A DNA stretch of 15,107 nucleotides from Bacteroidota bacterium (lineage in GTDB: Bacteria; Bacteroidota; Bacteroidia; Bacteroidales; Prolixibacteraceae). The number at the start of each line of letters is the position of its first letter. The stretch's first letter is position 1. Below, piece by piece: positions 1-6,761 of the stretch. The notes below the pieces were generated by a model that was given only the letters and a program-made list of their open reading frames with translations, made no database searches and had not been told where the DNA came from. Where the stretch lies: assembly GCA_030695265.1 (NCBI GenBank), contig JAUYTA010000553.1:1-15107 (forward strand), read 5' to 3'. The translations under genes and the position numbers were made by a program.

Positions 1-1
1 C

Positions 2-706
2 GGTGGATCGCACTGGGGCCAAACCAAGTTTATCCGTACCAACAAGGAAGAGTTTGATCATTTCATGAATGAAAATCCTGAAATTATTACCAAACTGAAG
101 CAAACGCGCAAAACGATTCTGATTCTGGAAAGTTTTAACAAGAATCCATTTGCTGAGTTGCGGGCTTTTTTCATGACACTTGAATCACATATCTGGAAAG
201 TTCCGGTGGTAATTTTCAGAAAATACAACGAACGGTATCTTGAAAATCTTCAGATAAAAGCTGCAGCCGATTTGGGTGGCTTGCTGATTGATGGATACGG
301 AGATGGAGTTTGCATCACCAATGAATCGGATCAGATTACTTTTACCGATCTGAAAGATTTGAGCTTCTCACTTTTGCAGGCCAGCCGGATGCGTTTGACC
401 AAAACTGAATTCATTTCATGCCCCGGATGTGGACGGACTTTGTTCGACCTTCATGAAACTACCATCAAGATTAAAGCACATTTCAATCATCTCGATCACC
501 TGAAAATTGGTGTTATGGGCTGTGTGGTGAATGGTCCCGGTGAAATGGGCGATGTAGATTATGGCTTTGTTGGCGCAGGCCCCGGAAATGTGAATCTTTA
601 CAAGAGGCAAAAACTGATGAAGAAACACATTCCTTTTGAACAGGCTGTTGAGGAATTGGAAGCAATTATTCGCGAAAACGGCGACTGGAAAGACCGTGAA
701 GCGTAG
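2..706 (+). CDS. ispG: 4-hydroxy-3-methylbut-2-en-1-yl diphosphate synthase, C-terminal part (5' truncated)
   Basis: This is the 3' part of IspG (GcpE), the cytosolic iron-sulfur enzyme that reductively opens methylerythritol cyclodiphosphate to HMBPP in the MEP isoprenoid pathway. The reading frame is open from base 2 and runs off the left edge, so the ATG at 65 is internal and not the start. The last third contains SCPGCGRT and MGCVVNGPGE. These supply the three Cys and, seven residues after the third Cys, the Glu that bind the 4Fe-4S cluster in E. coli IspG (C270, C273, C305, E312). The GxVGAGPG segment follows, as in the family. The stretch before the cluster domain (KTILILESFNKNPFAELRAF and onward) fits the extra insertion domain of the long IspG form found in Bacteroidetes and plants; that part is inference. 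The gene converges on the ATPase, with only 31 bases between them and no clear hairpin. Confidence 0.95.
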   Translation, partial: GGSHWGQTKFIRTNKEEFDHFMNENPEIITKLKQTRKTILILESFNKNPFAELRAFFMTLESHIWKVPVVIFRKYNERYLENLQIKAAADLGGLLIDGYGDGVCITNESDQITFTDLKDLSFSLLQASRMRLTKTEFISCPGCGRTLFDLHETTIKIKAHFNHLDHLKIGVMGCVVNGPGEMGDVDYGFVGAGPGNVNLYKRQKLMKKHIPFEQAVEELEAIIRENGDWKDREA

Positions 707-713
707 GGAAGTA

Positions 714-739
714 TTCAGTCACAGTTTTCAGTCGCAGTT
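714..739. repeat. 13-bp tandem repeat, two copies
   Basis: Two directly adjacent 13-base units, TTCAGTCACAGTT (714-726) and TTCAGTCGCAGTT (727-739), differ at one base. They fill most of the gap between the convergent ispG and DUF4143 ATPase genes and reach into the ATPase stop codon. CAGTCGCAGT-like runs are, from general knowledge, common between genes in Bacteroidetes. No function is visible. Confidence 0.6.
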
Positions 740-2048
740 ATTCCTTGACAAGAGTAGATATAGCATAAAGGGGAACAATTTCTATATTTCCGTCTCTTCC
801 AAAATTTTCGAGCGATGAACGGATTCCTCTGTTCAAATTCTTTTCTTTCATGAACAGGCGCATACTTTGCATTTTGCCACTGTAGCCCGATTTGATTTCA
901 ACCGGCACAATTTCAGAACCTTGCGTGATCACATAATCGACCTCGGCATTGCTTCCTCTTTCCTGACGGTGCCAGTAAAAAAGCTGAGGCTTTTCGAACA
1001 TGGAAGATGCCTTTATTAATTCCAAGCCAGCATAAATTTCCGCCAGACTGCCTTTGTTCACCATGTCCATTTCTTCAACCACCAGATATTCACGTATATT
1101 CAGACCAAGAATATGCTGAAAAATTCCGGTGTCGTAAAGCAAAACCTTAAACTTTTTCACATCCATTTGTGCTCCCAAAGGAAATCCATTGGCCGAAGTA
1201 TGGTAAACCGGATATGCTAACCCAGCCATCACAAGTAAATCGAGCGCTTCTTTTATTTGAGGAAGGCTGGCCTTGGCAACTACGTTCGAATATACGAACT
1301 TGGCCCCGGCCTGCTCCACAATGCTGGCAAAAACTTCTCTGATACGACTTTCGGGCACGCGTTTATGGTACTTCGAAAAATCATCGCGAATCGACAAGGT
1401 CAAGTCTTCCAGTACGTTCAGTCCATCGAGCAAGCTCTTGTTTTCAACCACCTGAAGAACTACTTCCGGCATTCCTCCGGTCAATTGAAACTTCCGGTAA
1501 TAATCGGTCAGCATCTCATGAAAAACTGGATTCATCGGATTGTCAGGCGATGCCTGTTTGATAAGATCAACAAACTGATCTCTTTGGTGCGCCAATAGAA
1601 ATTCATTGAAAGACATAGGGTACATAAACATCGACCGGATACGGCCAACACCAAAAGAAGGCAGTTCGGCCAAAGCAAACTCGAGCAACGACCCGGCTGC
1701 AATCATATGCAATTCCGGCTTGTTTTCGTAAAAAAACCTTAGCGACGAGATTGCTCTGGGACATGCCTGAATCTCATCAAAAAATAAAAGGGTTTCGTTT
1801 TCACGGATCGGTTTTCCGTAAAAAGCCGATAATTCCTGGCATATACGGATTGGATCAAGATCTTGATTGAAAAAGCTTGCAACAACGGTATCCTTCTCAA
1901 AATTTACTTCCACAAAATTGAAGAATGATTTTCCAAGTTCACGAACGATAAAAGTCTTCCCAACCTGTCGGGCTCCTCTCAATAAAAGTACTTTCCGTCC
2001 GGAAGATTCCTTCCATGCAAGCAGTTTGTTTGATATATTTCGTCTCAT
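738..2048 (-). CDS. AAA ATPase with DUF4143 domain
   Basis: This 436-residue protein belongs to the AAA_14/DUF4143 family, predicted soluble ATPases that occur in many copies in Bacteroidetes and whose biological role is largely unknown. Walker A is GARQVGKT (residues 25-32). Walker B is LLFFDE (87-92), followed by the family-typical SLRFFYE and AAGSLLEF. YPMSFNEFL lies near residue 160. The C-terminal half matches DUF4143, including a PD-(D/E)XK-like strand pair, EVDYVI then VPVEIKSG, near residues 370-392. Length is normal for the family. The ATG at 2048 directly precedes the conserved N-terminus (MRRNISNKLL). It stands alone, converging on ispG. A promoter with -33 and -7 boxes lies in the 33-bp repeats upstream. 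The family is known; any toxin-antitoxin or mobile role is not shown here. Confidence 0.9.
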   Translation of the reverse strand: MRRNISNKLLAWKESSGRKVLLLRGARQVGKTFIVRELGKSFFNFVEVNFEKDTVVASFFNQDLDPIRICQELSAFYGKPIRENETLLFFDEIQACPRAISSLRFFYENKPELHMIAAGSLLEFALAELPSFGVGRIRSMFMYPMSFNEFLLAHQRDQFVDLIKQASPDNPMNPVFHEMLTDYYRKFQLTGGMPEVVLQVVENKSLLDGLNVLEDLTLSIRDDFSKYHKRVPESRIREVFASIVEQAGAKFVYSNVVAKASLPQIKEALDLLVMAGLAYPVYHTSANGFPLGAQMDVKKFKVLLYDTGIFQHILGLNIREYLVVEEMDMVNKGSLAEIYAGLELIKASSMFEKPQLFYWHRQERGSNAEVDYVITQGSEIVPVEIKSGYSGKMQSMRLFMKEKNLNRGIRSSLENFGRDGNIEIVPLYAISTLVKE

Positions 2049-2096
2049 AGCTTTGAAATTTAATTACTTATGATCTATTATGACAATAAATCAGAT

Positions 2097-2127
2097 CAAA
2101 TATAAACATTAAATAACAAAAAGTCAA
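2097..2127 (-). promoter_or_regulatory. Bacteroidetes-type promoter of the DUF4143 ATPase
   Basis: On the minus strand TATATTTG (2104-2097) matches the Bacteroides -7 consensus TAnnTTTG. A TTG (2127-2125) lies 20 bases upstream, as expected for the -33 box. Transcription would begin near 2090, leaving a leader of about 40 bases before the ATG at 2048. The TTG is part of the conserved CTTGAC core of the first 33-bp repeat unit. This is a consensus match only; no start site has been measured. Confidence 0.5.
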
Positions 2128-2215
2128 GGCAAGATTCAATTGTTATTACCGAAAAGTCAAGGCAAGATTTAGCTGTTTTTACCAAAAAGTCAAGGCAAGT
2201 TTTTTCTGTTACTGG
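2117..2215. repeat. 33-bp tandem repeat, three copies
   Basis: Three head-to-tail units start at 2117, 2150 and 2183, an exact period of 33 bases. Each begins with CAAAAAGTCAAGGCAAG or a one-base variant (second unit CGAAAAGTC). The following 16 bases are looser, AT-rich and end in TTACC or TTACT. The third unit overlaps the stop codon of the HAD gene. There are no unique spacers, so this is not a CRISPR array. Because 33 is a multiple of 3, reverse frames stay open across it, but no start codon makes a convincing gene. On the minus strand each unit presents CCTTGACTTTT, a possible -33-like element. Confidence 0.85.
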
Positions 2216-2859
2216 TATTTCTGAAAAATTTCTTCAATTTTTTGGCCGGGTTCGAGCCAATATCCTTTCAGTCCGCAAGCAATGGCTCCTTCCACATTTT
2301 GAAGCGAATCGTCAATAAATAATGATTCTTCAGGATTAATCCCTGAAAGGCGGATAATTTCCTGAAATGATTCCAGTGTTGGTTTCCTGAAGCCTATTTC
2401 GTTCGAGTGAAAGTCTTTTTCGAACAATGAGGAAACTTCAAAGCTGTGTTGTTTTCTGAAAATGTCCTGATATTTTGCAACATGAATGGCGTTGGTATTG
2501 CTGAAAAGATAGATGTTAAATTCATTCCGAAGTTTTTGAACCAATTCTACCCGCACTTTAGGAAAATCGAGCAACATGGCAGTCCAGGCCGCATCAATTT
2601 GTTCATCGGTGACCTCTGCCGGAAGCAGTTCCCTAACTCCGTTTCTAAATTCTCCCGGAGTTATTTTGCCCTGTTCCATCAGGTAAAAAATATCGTGATC
2701 GTAGGTCAGGCCTTTGTCGCCAATCAACTGTTCCATGCCAAGCTGTCCAAATGCTTCAATTGTTTTTTTAGGATCGATGTTCAGTAAAACACCTCCCAGA
2801 TCAAAGATTATGTTTTTGATTCCTTTTAAGAATTCCATTGAGTCAAATTTTGAGATCAC
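2209..2859 (-). CDS. HAD family hydrolase (IA subfamily, YihX-like)
   Basis: A 216-residue haloacid dehalogenase-type phosphatase. Motif I is FDLGGVLLNID (D20, with the usual second Asp of DxD replaced by Gly at 22), motif II LFSNTN (S120), motif III FRKPTLE (K159) and motif IV FIDDSLQNVEGA (D183, D184). A helical cap lies between motif I and II. The DLGGV/DLGNV form of motif I is standard in the HAD-IA variant-3 group that includes the sugar phosphatase YihX, so this is not a lost active site. The substrate cannot be read from the sequence; a small sugar phosphate is the usual guess. The start may be the ATG at 2859 or the one at 2838, seven codons inside and close to the conserved KNIIFDLGG. 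It diverges from mtnA, with 116 bases between them. The 33-bp repeats begin at its stop. Confidence 0.9.
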   Translation of the reverse strand: MISKFDSMEFLKGIKNIIFDLGGVLLNIDPKKTIEAFGQLGMEQLIGDKGLTYDHDIFYLMEQGKITPGEFRNGVRELLPAEVTDEQIDAAWTAMLLDFPKVRVELVQKLRNEFNIYLFSNTNAIHVAKYQDIFRKQHSFEVSSLFEKDFHSNEIGFRKPTLESFQEIIRLSGINPEESLFIDDSLQNVEGAIACGLKGYWLEPGQKIEEIFQKYQ

Positions 2860-2941
2860 AAAAGTCTGAAAAATAATGGGAATACAAAGACAAAATTTCC
2901 CAACCGATTTTCTGTATTCTGAACTTGATGTTGTATTTGCC

Positions 2942-2949
2942 TATATTTG
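2942..2949 (+). promoter_or_regulatory. -7 promoter box upstream of mtnA
   Basis: TATATTTG matches the Bacteroides -7 consensus TAnnTTTG and lies 26 bases before the mtnA ATG at 2976. The expected -33 position holds only TTCTG, a weak match. The leader before the ATG is A-rich (GAAAAAAC) with no Shine-Dalgarno sequence, normal for this phylum. It would drive the whole mtnA-aldolase-mtnP operon. Confidence 0.4.
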
Positions 2950-2975
2950 ACTCCTAAAATATAAGCCGAAAAAAC

Positions 2976-4070
2976 ATGGGAAATCCGCAGACAATATGGT
3001 ACAATCATCAAAAACAACTCGTCGAAACAATTGACCAGCGAAAACTACCATTTCAGAATTTGATCATCGAAATCGGAACTTTGGAAGAGGCCGGAGACGC
3101 TATCAGTGAAATGGTTGTGAGAGGTGCTCCGCTTATTGGCGTTACTGCTGCATATGGAATGTACCTGGCTGCGCGCAATTACTCCGGAAATGATTTTCAG
3201 GCGGAAATGAAACTGGCAGCCGAAAAGTTGAAATCAACCAGGCCAACTGCGGTAAATCTGGCTTTTGCAGTTGATGAAGCGCTTTCCGTAATTTCTGATC
3301 ATATTTCAGTTTCAGAAAATGTTGAAAAGCTCTTTGATTATGCAGAAAACCTGAAGCATCGGGAGATTGATTTCAGCAAAAATATTGGACTGCATGGGTT
3401 GAAAATTATTCAGGAAATTAGTGAGACAAAAAACGGTGAACCGGTGCAAATCCAGACCCATTGTAATGCCGGACGGTTGGCTTGTGTGGAATTGGGCACA
3501 GCAACCGCACCCATTTATCTGGCGCATGAAGCTGGCATTCCGGTTCATGTTTGGGTGGACGAAACCCGCCCGCGCAATCAGGGAGCGCGCCTCACTGCCT
3601 GGGAATTGGGCGATGCCGGCATTCCGCACACCATCATTCCTGACAATACCGGCGGGCACTTGATGCAGCACAATATGGTTGACATGGTGATTGTTGGAAG
3701 TGATCGTACTACTTTAAACGGCGATGTGGCCAATAAAATTGGTACTTACCTGAAAGCGCTCGCGGCTTCGGATAATGGAATCCCGTTTTATGTGGCCTTG
3801 CCTTCAACCTCCATCGATTGGAATTTGAATGACGGACTTCTTGAAATTCCGATTGAACAGCGCGATGGGAGAGAGGTTTCAATGATGGAAGGATTGCTGG
3901 ACGGCGAAGTGCACGAATTCATGATATTTCCGGAGAAAAGTGCCGTGGCCAATTATGGTTTCGACGTGACGCCGGCACGGTTGGTAACTGGTCTGATTAC
4001 TGAACGTGGAGTTTGCAAATCAACCCGCGAAGGAATTTTAAACTTGTTTCCTGAAAAAATGAACCTATGA
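2976..4070 (+). CDS. mtnA: S-methyl-5-thioribose-1-phosphate isomerase
   Basis: MtnA converts the aldose 5-methylthioribose-1-phosphate to the ketose 5-methylthioribulose-1-phosphate in methylthioadenosine salvage, in the cytosol. The 364 residues are the normal length of this eIF2B-related isomerase family. Visible signatures are VRGAPLIGVTAAYG (residues 48-61), THCNAGRLAC with the catalytic Cys at 163, DETRPRNQGARLTAWEL (195-211) and VGSDRTTLNGDVANKIGTY with the catalytic Asp at 243 (most relatives have VGADR, a conservative change). The C-terminus ends in the usual VTPARLVTGLITERGV-type segment. It is the first gene of a tight operon: its stop overlaps the next start in ATGA (4067-4070), implying translational coupling. 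A TAnnTTTG box at 2942 is the likely promoter. eIF2B-like paralogues exist, but the Cys/Asp pair and the mtnP neighbour make MtnA nearly certain. Confidence 0.96.
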   Translation: MGNPQTIWYNHQKQLVETIDQRKLPFQNLIIEIGTLEEAGDAISEMVVRGAPLIGVTAAYGMYLAARNYSGNDFQAEMKLAAEKLKSTRPTAVNLAFAVDEALSVISDHISVSENVEKLFDYAENLKHREIDFSKNIGLHGLKIIQEISETKNGEPVQIQTHCNAGRLACVELGTATAPIYLAHEAGIPVHVWVDETRPRNQGARLTAWELGDAGIPHTIIPDNTGGHLMQHNMVDMVIVGSDRTTLNGDVANKIGTYLKALAASDNGIPFYVALPSTSIDWNLNDGLLEIPIEQRDGREVSMMEGLLDGEVHEFMIFPEKSAVANYGFDVTPARLVTGLITERGVCKSTREGILNLFPEKMNL

Positions 4071-4669
4071 CAGAAGGCTATATCAAATTTAACTGTAATT
4101 GGCTGAAAGAGGAATTTCCGTTTCAGGAAGAAATGTTCAGACAACTCGAAACCGCAAGAACAAAACTTTATGCTTTGGGATTGATTGGAATGTATCCTGA
4201 CGGAATTGGCTTCGGAAACATATCAGTAAAATCAGGCCAAAGCGCATCGTTTATCATTACTGGCAGCGCAACAGGGCAATTCGAAAAACTTGATCAATCG
4301 CATTATGCTATGGTTACCGAGTATGATTTTGAAAAGAATTCTATTTACTGTTCAGGAATGACAAAAGCCTCAGCCGAAAGCCTCACCCATGCATCAATTT
4401 ACCAGTCACTTCCTGAAGTAGGATCAGTGGTTCATGTTCACAACTTGTGGTTATGGGAAAAACTGCTGAACGACTATCCAACAACTTCCGCCGAAATTGA
4501 ATATGGAACTCCTGAAATGGCTTATGCAGTAGGAAAACTTGCTTCAGAAATAAATGAAAAGATCATTGTAATGGGCGGGCATCGGGAAGGAATTTTGGCC
4601 TTTGGCAGCAACCTTACTGAAGCAACAACTGAAATTATCAAAATTTATAACCGTTATCAAAATGACTAA
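4067..4669 (+). CDS. Class II aldolase/adducin family protein (MtnB- or Ald2-like)
   Basis: A 200-residue zinc enzyme of the class II aldolase/adducin fold. Key features are GFGNIS (49-53), a phosphate-binding-like FIITGSATG (62-70), KASAESLTH with the likely catalytic Glu at 104, HVH (His123, His125) and GGHREG (His172). These three His are the expected zinc ligands. Placed between mtnA and mtnP, it should act on 5-methylthioribulose-1-phosphate. Two reactions are known for this fold at this step. One is dehydration (MtnB, universal methionine salvage). The other is retro-aldol cleavage to DHAP and 2-methylthioacetaldehyde (Ald2 of the MTA/DHAP shunt). The SAES motif resembles MtnB, while no later salvage gene (mtnC, W, X or D) is present here, which favours the shunt; so no symbol is assigned. 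It overlaps mtnA by 4 bases and mtnP by 8 bases. Confidence 0.85.
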   Translation: MTEGYIKFNCNWLKEEFPFQEEMFRQLETARTKLYALGLIGMYPDGIGFGNISVKSGQSASFIITGSATGQFEKLDQSHYAMVTEYDFEKNSIYCSGMTKASAESLTHASIYQSLPEVGSVVHVHNLWLWEKLLNDYPTTSAEIEYGTPEMAYAVGKLASEINEKIIVMGGHREGILAFGSNLTEATTEIIKIYNRYQND

Positions 4670-5409
4670 AATTGCAATCATTGGTGGTTCAGGTCTCGAA
4701 AATCCGGCGATACTGAAAAATGCCACCGAACTGAAAATTGACACACCTTACGGATCAACAACTTCCGATTTTAAATGCGGAACAATCAATGGCCGCGAAG
4801 TTGCAATCCTTTCCCGGCATGGGCGCCAGCATACTATTCCACCCACACAGGTAAACAACCGGGCCAACATTTGGGCAATCCGCGAAATTGGTTGCACCCA
4901 CATTCTGGCTACAACCGCCTGCGGAAGTTTGCGTCAGGAAATCGGGCGAGGCGTTTTTGTAGTACTCGATCAGTTCATCGATTTTACACGACATCGACCG
5001 GTAACATTCTTCGAATCGTTTGAGCCTCGTGAGATGAAACATACCCCCAATGGCTGATCCGTTTGACAACTTCCTTCGAACGAAGATCATCGAAACGGCA
5101 AACGAATTGAAAATGAAGATCTTTGAGAAAGGAACAGTTGTGACCATCGAAGGGCCGCGCTTTTCAACCCGCGCAGAATCGAATATGTTTCGGATTTGGG
5201 GAGCCGATGTGGTTAACATGTCAACTGCTCCTGAAGCGATTCTGGCCAACGAACTGGGAATTCCGTATGCAGCCATTGCCATGAGTACTGATTACGACTG
5301 CTGGAAAACAGATGAGGCTCCGGTGACATGGGGCGATGTATTAAAGGTTTTTAACCAGAATGTGAATCATGTAATTGATTTGCTGGTGAATACAATTGGG
5401 AAGATATAA
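4662..5409 (+). pseudogene. mtnP: S-methyl-5'-thioadenosine phosphorylase, frameshifted
   Basis: The gene encodes MTA phosphorylase, which splits methylthioadenosine with phosphate into adenine and methylthioribose-1-phosphate, the MtnA substrate. The first frame (4662-5057) has IIGGSGL, SRHGRQHTIPP, TTACGSLR and DQFIDFT. The second (from about 5044 to 5409) has MADPF, TIEGPRFSTRAES, GADVVNMSTAPEA and STDYDCW; the DYDCW motif is typical of true MTAP rather than other purine phosphorylases. Together they make about 248 residues, with no gap against the family pattern (human MTAP has HIPMAEPF where this has HTP then MADPF). The break lies at a run of five C (5044-5048); four would restore one frame. 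It is either a homopolymer sequencing error or a recent inactivation. The start at 4662 overlaps the aldolase stop; an in-frame ATG at 4602 lies inside the aldolase gene and adds non-family residues. Confidence 0.9.
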
Positions 5410-5593
5410 ACATGCTTAACCTGATTAAATAAAAACAATAAATGACCACTTTATCAGGATTGTTGGCACAGGTTTTGTAAAAGAGCCGCCATGTAGTTTG
5501 TCTCAAAGCCATGAACAAATACAAGTCGGTCAATTTATAAGGTTAAGAGAGAAAAGGTTTATAAAATTTGACTGGTTTTCATACTTCAATTAC

Positions 5594-5627
5594 AAAAGCC
5601 ATTTCGGGATTTCCGGAGTGGCTTTTT
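5594..5627 (+). terminator. Rho-independent terminator of the mtn operon
   Basis: AAAAGCCA (5594-5601) pairs with TGGCTTTT (5619-5626). The stem continues inward through TTTCGG with CCGGAG (two G-T wobbles), giving about 14 pairs around a five-base loop GATTT. A T run (5623-5627) ends it. It lies about 185 bases after mtnP. The A-rich left arm could also serve the opposite strand. Confidence 0.75.
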
Positions 5628-5650
5628 ACTGCCTGAATGTTTCATAAAAC

Positions 5651-5674
5651 AAAAAAAGCCCCTTTCGGAGCTTT
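5651..5674 (-). terminator. Terminator of the SPOR-domain gene
   Basis: Read on the minus strand, AAAGC (5674-5670) pairs with GCTTT (5659-5655), with an inner CC/GG pair beyond one mismatch and a four-base loop. Seven T follow (A run 5651-5657 on the plus strand). It begins seven bases after the stop of the SPOR gene at 5681. Confidence 0.7.
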
Positions 5675-5680
5675 CAAAAA

Positions 5681-6595
5681 TTATTCGTTTGCGCATATCC
5701 AGACACCCGACTGCGGGTTTTGGTAGAGCAGCGTGTTTAGTTCTTTCTGGGCATCTTCTATTGTAACAAAACCTTTCATTGCAATGCGGTGCAACCCTTT
5801 AAATACTCCCAGATTTTGTCCGTTGTATCCTTGCTCTTTCAGTTGCTGAAGGTAATTAACTGCATTTTCCTCGCTTTTGAAACTTCCGCCGATAATGTAA
5901 TAATTGAATTTGGTTTGTTCCTGAACCAAAACGTTTGCTGTATATTCAGCAGTTGTTGGTTCCGATGTCTGCTCTGAAACAGACGGAGCACTTTGAATGA
6001 ATGTTTCCCACATTCCCATGTCCGATTTCGACAGAAATACTTTGTTGTTTTTAATTGGGATGAGCGCCATCGCAAATAATAAAGGAATTGCAATCACCAG
6101 TTTTTGCAATTTGCGCTTCTGAAAAATAATAGGAACAGGCTCGCGGTATTCAACTTTAAAAGCTGGTTTTGGCATTTGCCGTTGGTAAAGCTTTTCGTAA
6201 GAGAAATTCTGAAGGCCAAAGGAATCAACCAGCAAATTTTGTTTGATCTGAGGTTCGAAAAGCAAATTCTCGCGCGAATCGTAATGCAGATAACCTACAC
6301 CTTCGAAATATACATTCCGGTTTCGTTCGAGGTTAAGATTGGTTTCTTCAACAAAACTGTCAAGTTTTTGCCTGGCGCTGAAATAATCGATTTCTTCTGT
6401 TTCAGAAATGTAATTAATGAGCAATCCATCATTTGAATTCAGCTTGTTATTGAAAGCGATTTCTTTGGTAGGAGGGAAAAACTGATTGTTTTCGATTGTT
6501 GCTGGTTTGTAATTGGCCACAAAGCCACCAAACTCAGGAATGATAACGCAATCATTCAGCAACAAAAGCTCTTTGATGTATTGATTTATTTCCAT
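5681..6595 (-). CDS. HU-CCDC81 and SPOR domain-containing membrane protein
   Basis: A 304-residue protein typical of Bacteroidetes. Residues 1-130 match the paired bacterial HU-CCDC81 domains: the N-terminus IKELLLLNDCVIIPEFGGF, then DGLLINYI, then FEGVGYLHYD. One membrane helix follows (about 163-181, LQKLVIAIPLLFAMALIPI). A linker rich in Ser, Thr and Glu (200-225) leads to a C-terminal SPOR domain (229-302, starting FNYYIIGGSF and including ENAVNYLQQL). The SPOR fold binds denuded glycan strands of peptidoglycan at division sites, so the protein should be a single-pass inner-membrane protein with its SPOR domain in the periplasm. The HU-like part would be cytoplasmic and might touch DNA, but this is inference from the fold name. 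It is a lone gene with its own promoter (6616-6645) and terminator (5651-5674). Confidence 0.88.
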   Translation of the reverse strand: MEINQYIKELLLLNDCVIIPEFGGFVANYKPATIENNQFFPPTKEIAFNNKLNSNDGLLINYISETEEIDYFSARQKLDSFVEETNLNLERNRNVYFEGVGYLHYDSRENLLFEPQIKQNLLVDSFGLQNFSYEKLYQRQMPKPAFKVEYREPVPIIFQKRKLQKLVIAIPLLFAMALIPIKNNKVFLSKSDMGMWETFIQSAPSVSEQTSEPTTAEYTANVLVQEQTKFNYYIIGGSFKSEENAVNYLQQLKEQGYNGQNLGVFKGLHRIAMKGFVTIEDAQKELNTLLYQNPQSGVWICANE

Positions 6596-6615
6596 ATTTC
6601 TCCTGTTTAAAGAGT

Positions 6616-6645
6616 CAAAAGTAAGAAAATTAAGCGATGCTTCAA
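6616..6645 (-). promoter_or_regulatory. Promoter of the SPOR-domain gene
   Basis: Minus-strand TACTTTTG (6623-6616) matches TAnnTTTG. A TTG (6645-6643) lies 19 bases upstream, the spacing expected for the Bacteroides -33/-7 promoter. The start codon is at 6595, so the leader would be short, about 15 bases. Consensus match only. Confidence 0.5.
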
Positions 6646-6728
6646 GGCAAAGTTTTCAACAAACCGGGGTATTTTATTATCAATCAAACTTAACTCAGTT
6701 GGAAAGCTAAAGGAAACCAGATAATTCC

Positions 6729-6736
6729 TAAATTTG
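6729..6736 (+). promoter_or_regulatory. -7 promoter box upstream of galE
   Basis: TAAATTTG fits TAnnTTTG and lies 25 bases before the galE ATG. No TTG occurs at the proper distance (nearest at 6699-6701, 27 bases away), so support is partial. The leader AACATAAATAAATCAAATA is A-rich and lacks a Shine-Dalgarno sequence. Confidence 0.35.
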
Positions 6737-6761
6737 CGGCTCAACATAAATAAATCAAATA

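Noticed and set aside
2117..2215. Possible CRISPR array
   Set aside because: Units abut with no unique spacers, only three copies are present, and no cas genes are nearby; it is a simple tandem repeat.
4602..4661. Upstream ATG extension of mtnP
   Set aside because: The extra 20 residues lie inside the aldolase gene and precede the conserved family start MTKIAIIGGSG; the ATG at 4662 fits the overlap pattern of the operon.
5040..5060. Programmed frameshift in mtnP
   Set aside because: No slippery heptamer with a downstream structure was seen, and MTA phosphorylase is not known to use one; a homopolymer error or mutation is simpler.
4755..5282. 175-residue minus-strand ORF over mtnP
   Set aside because: It is an antisense shadow of the mtnP coding frames and matches no family pattern.
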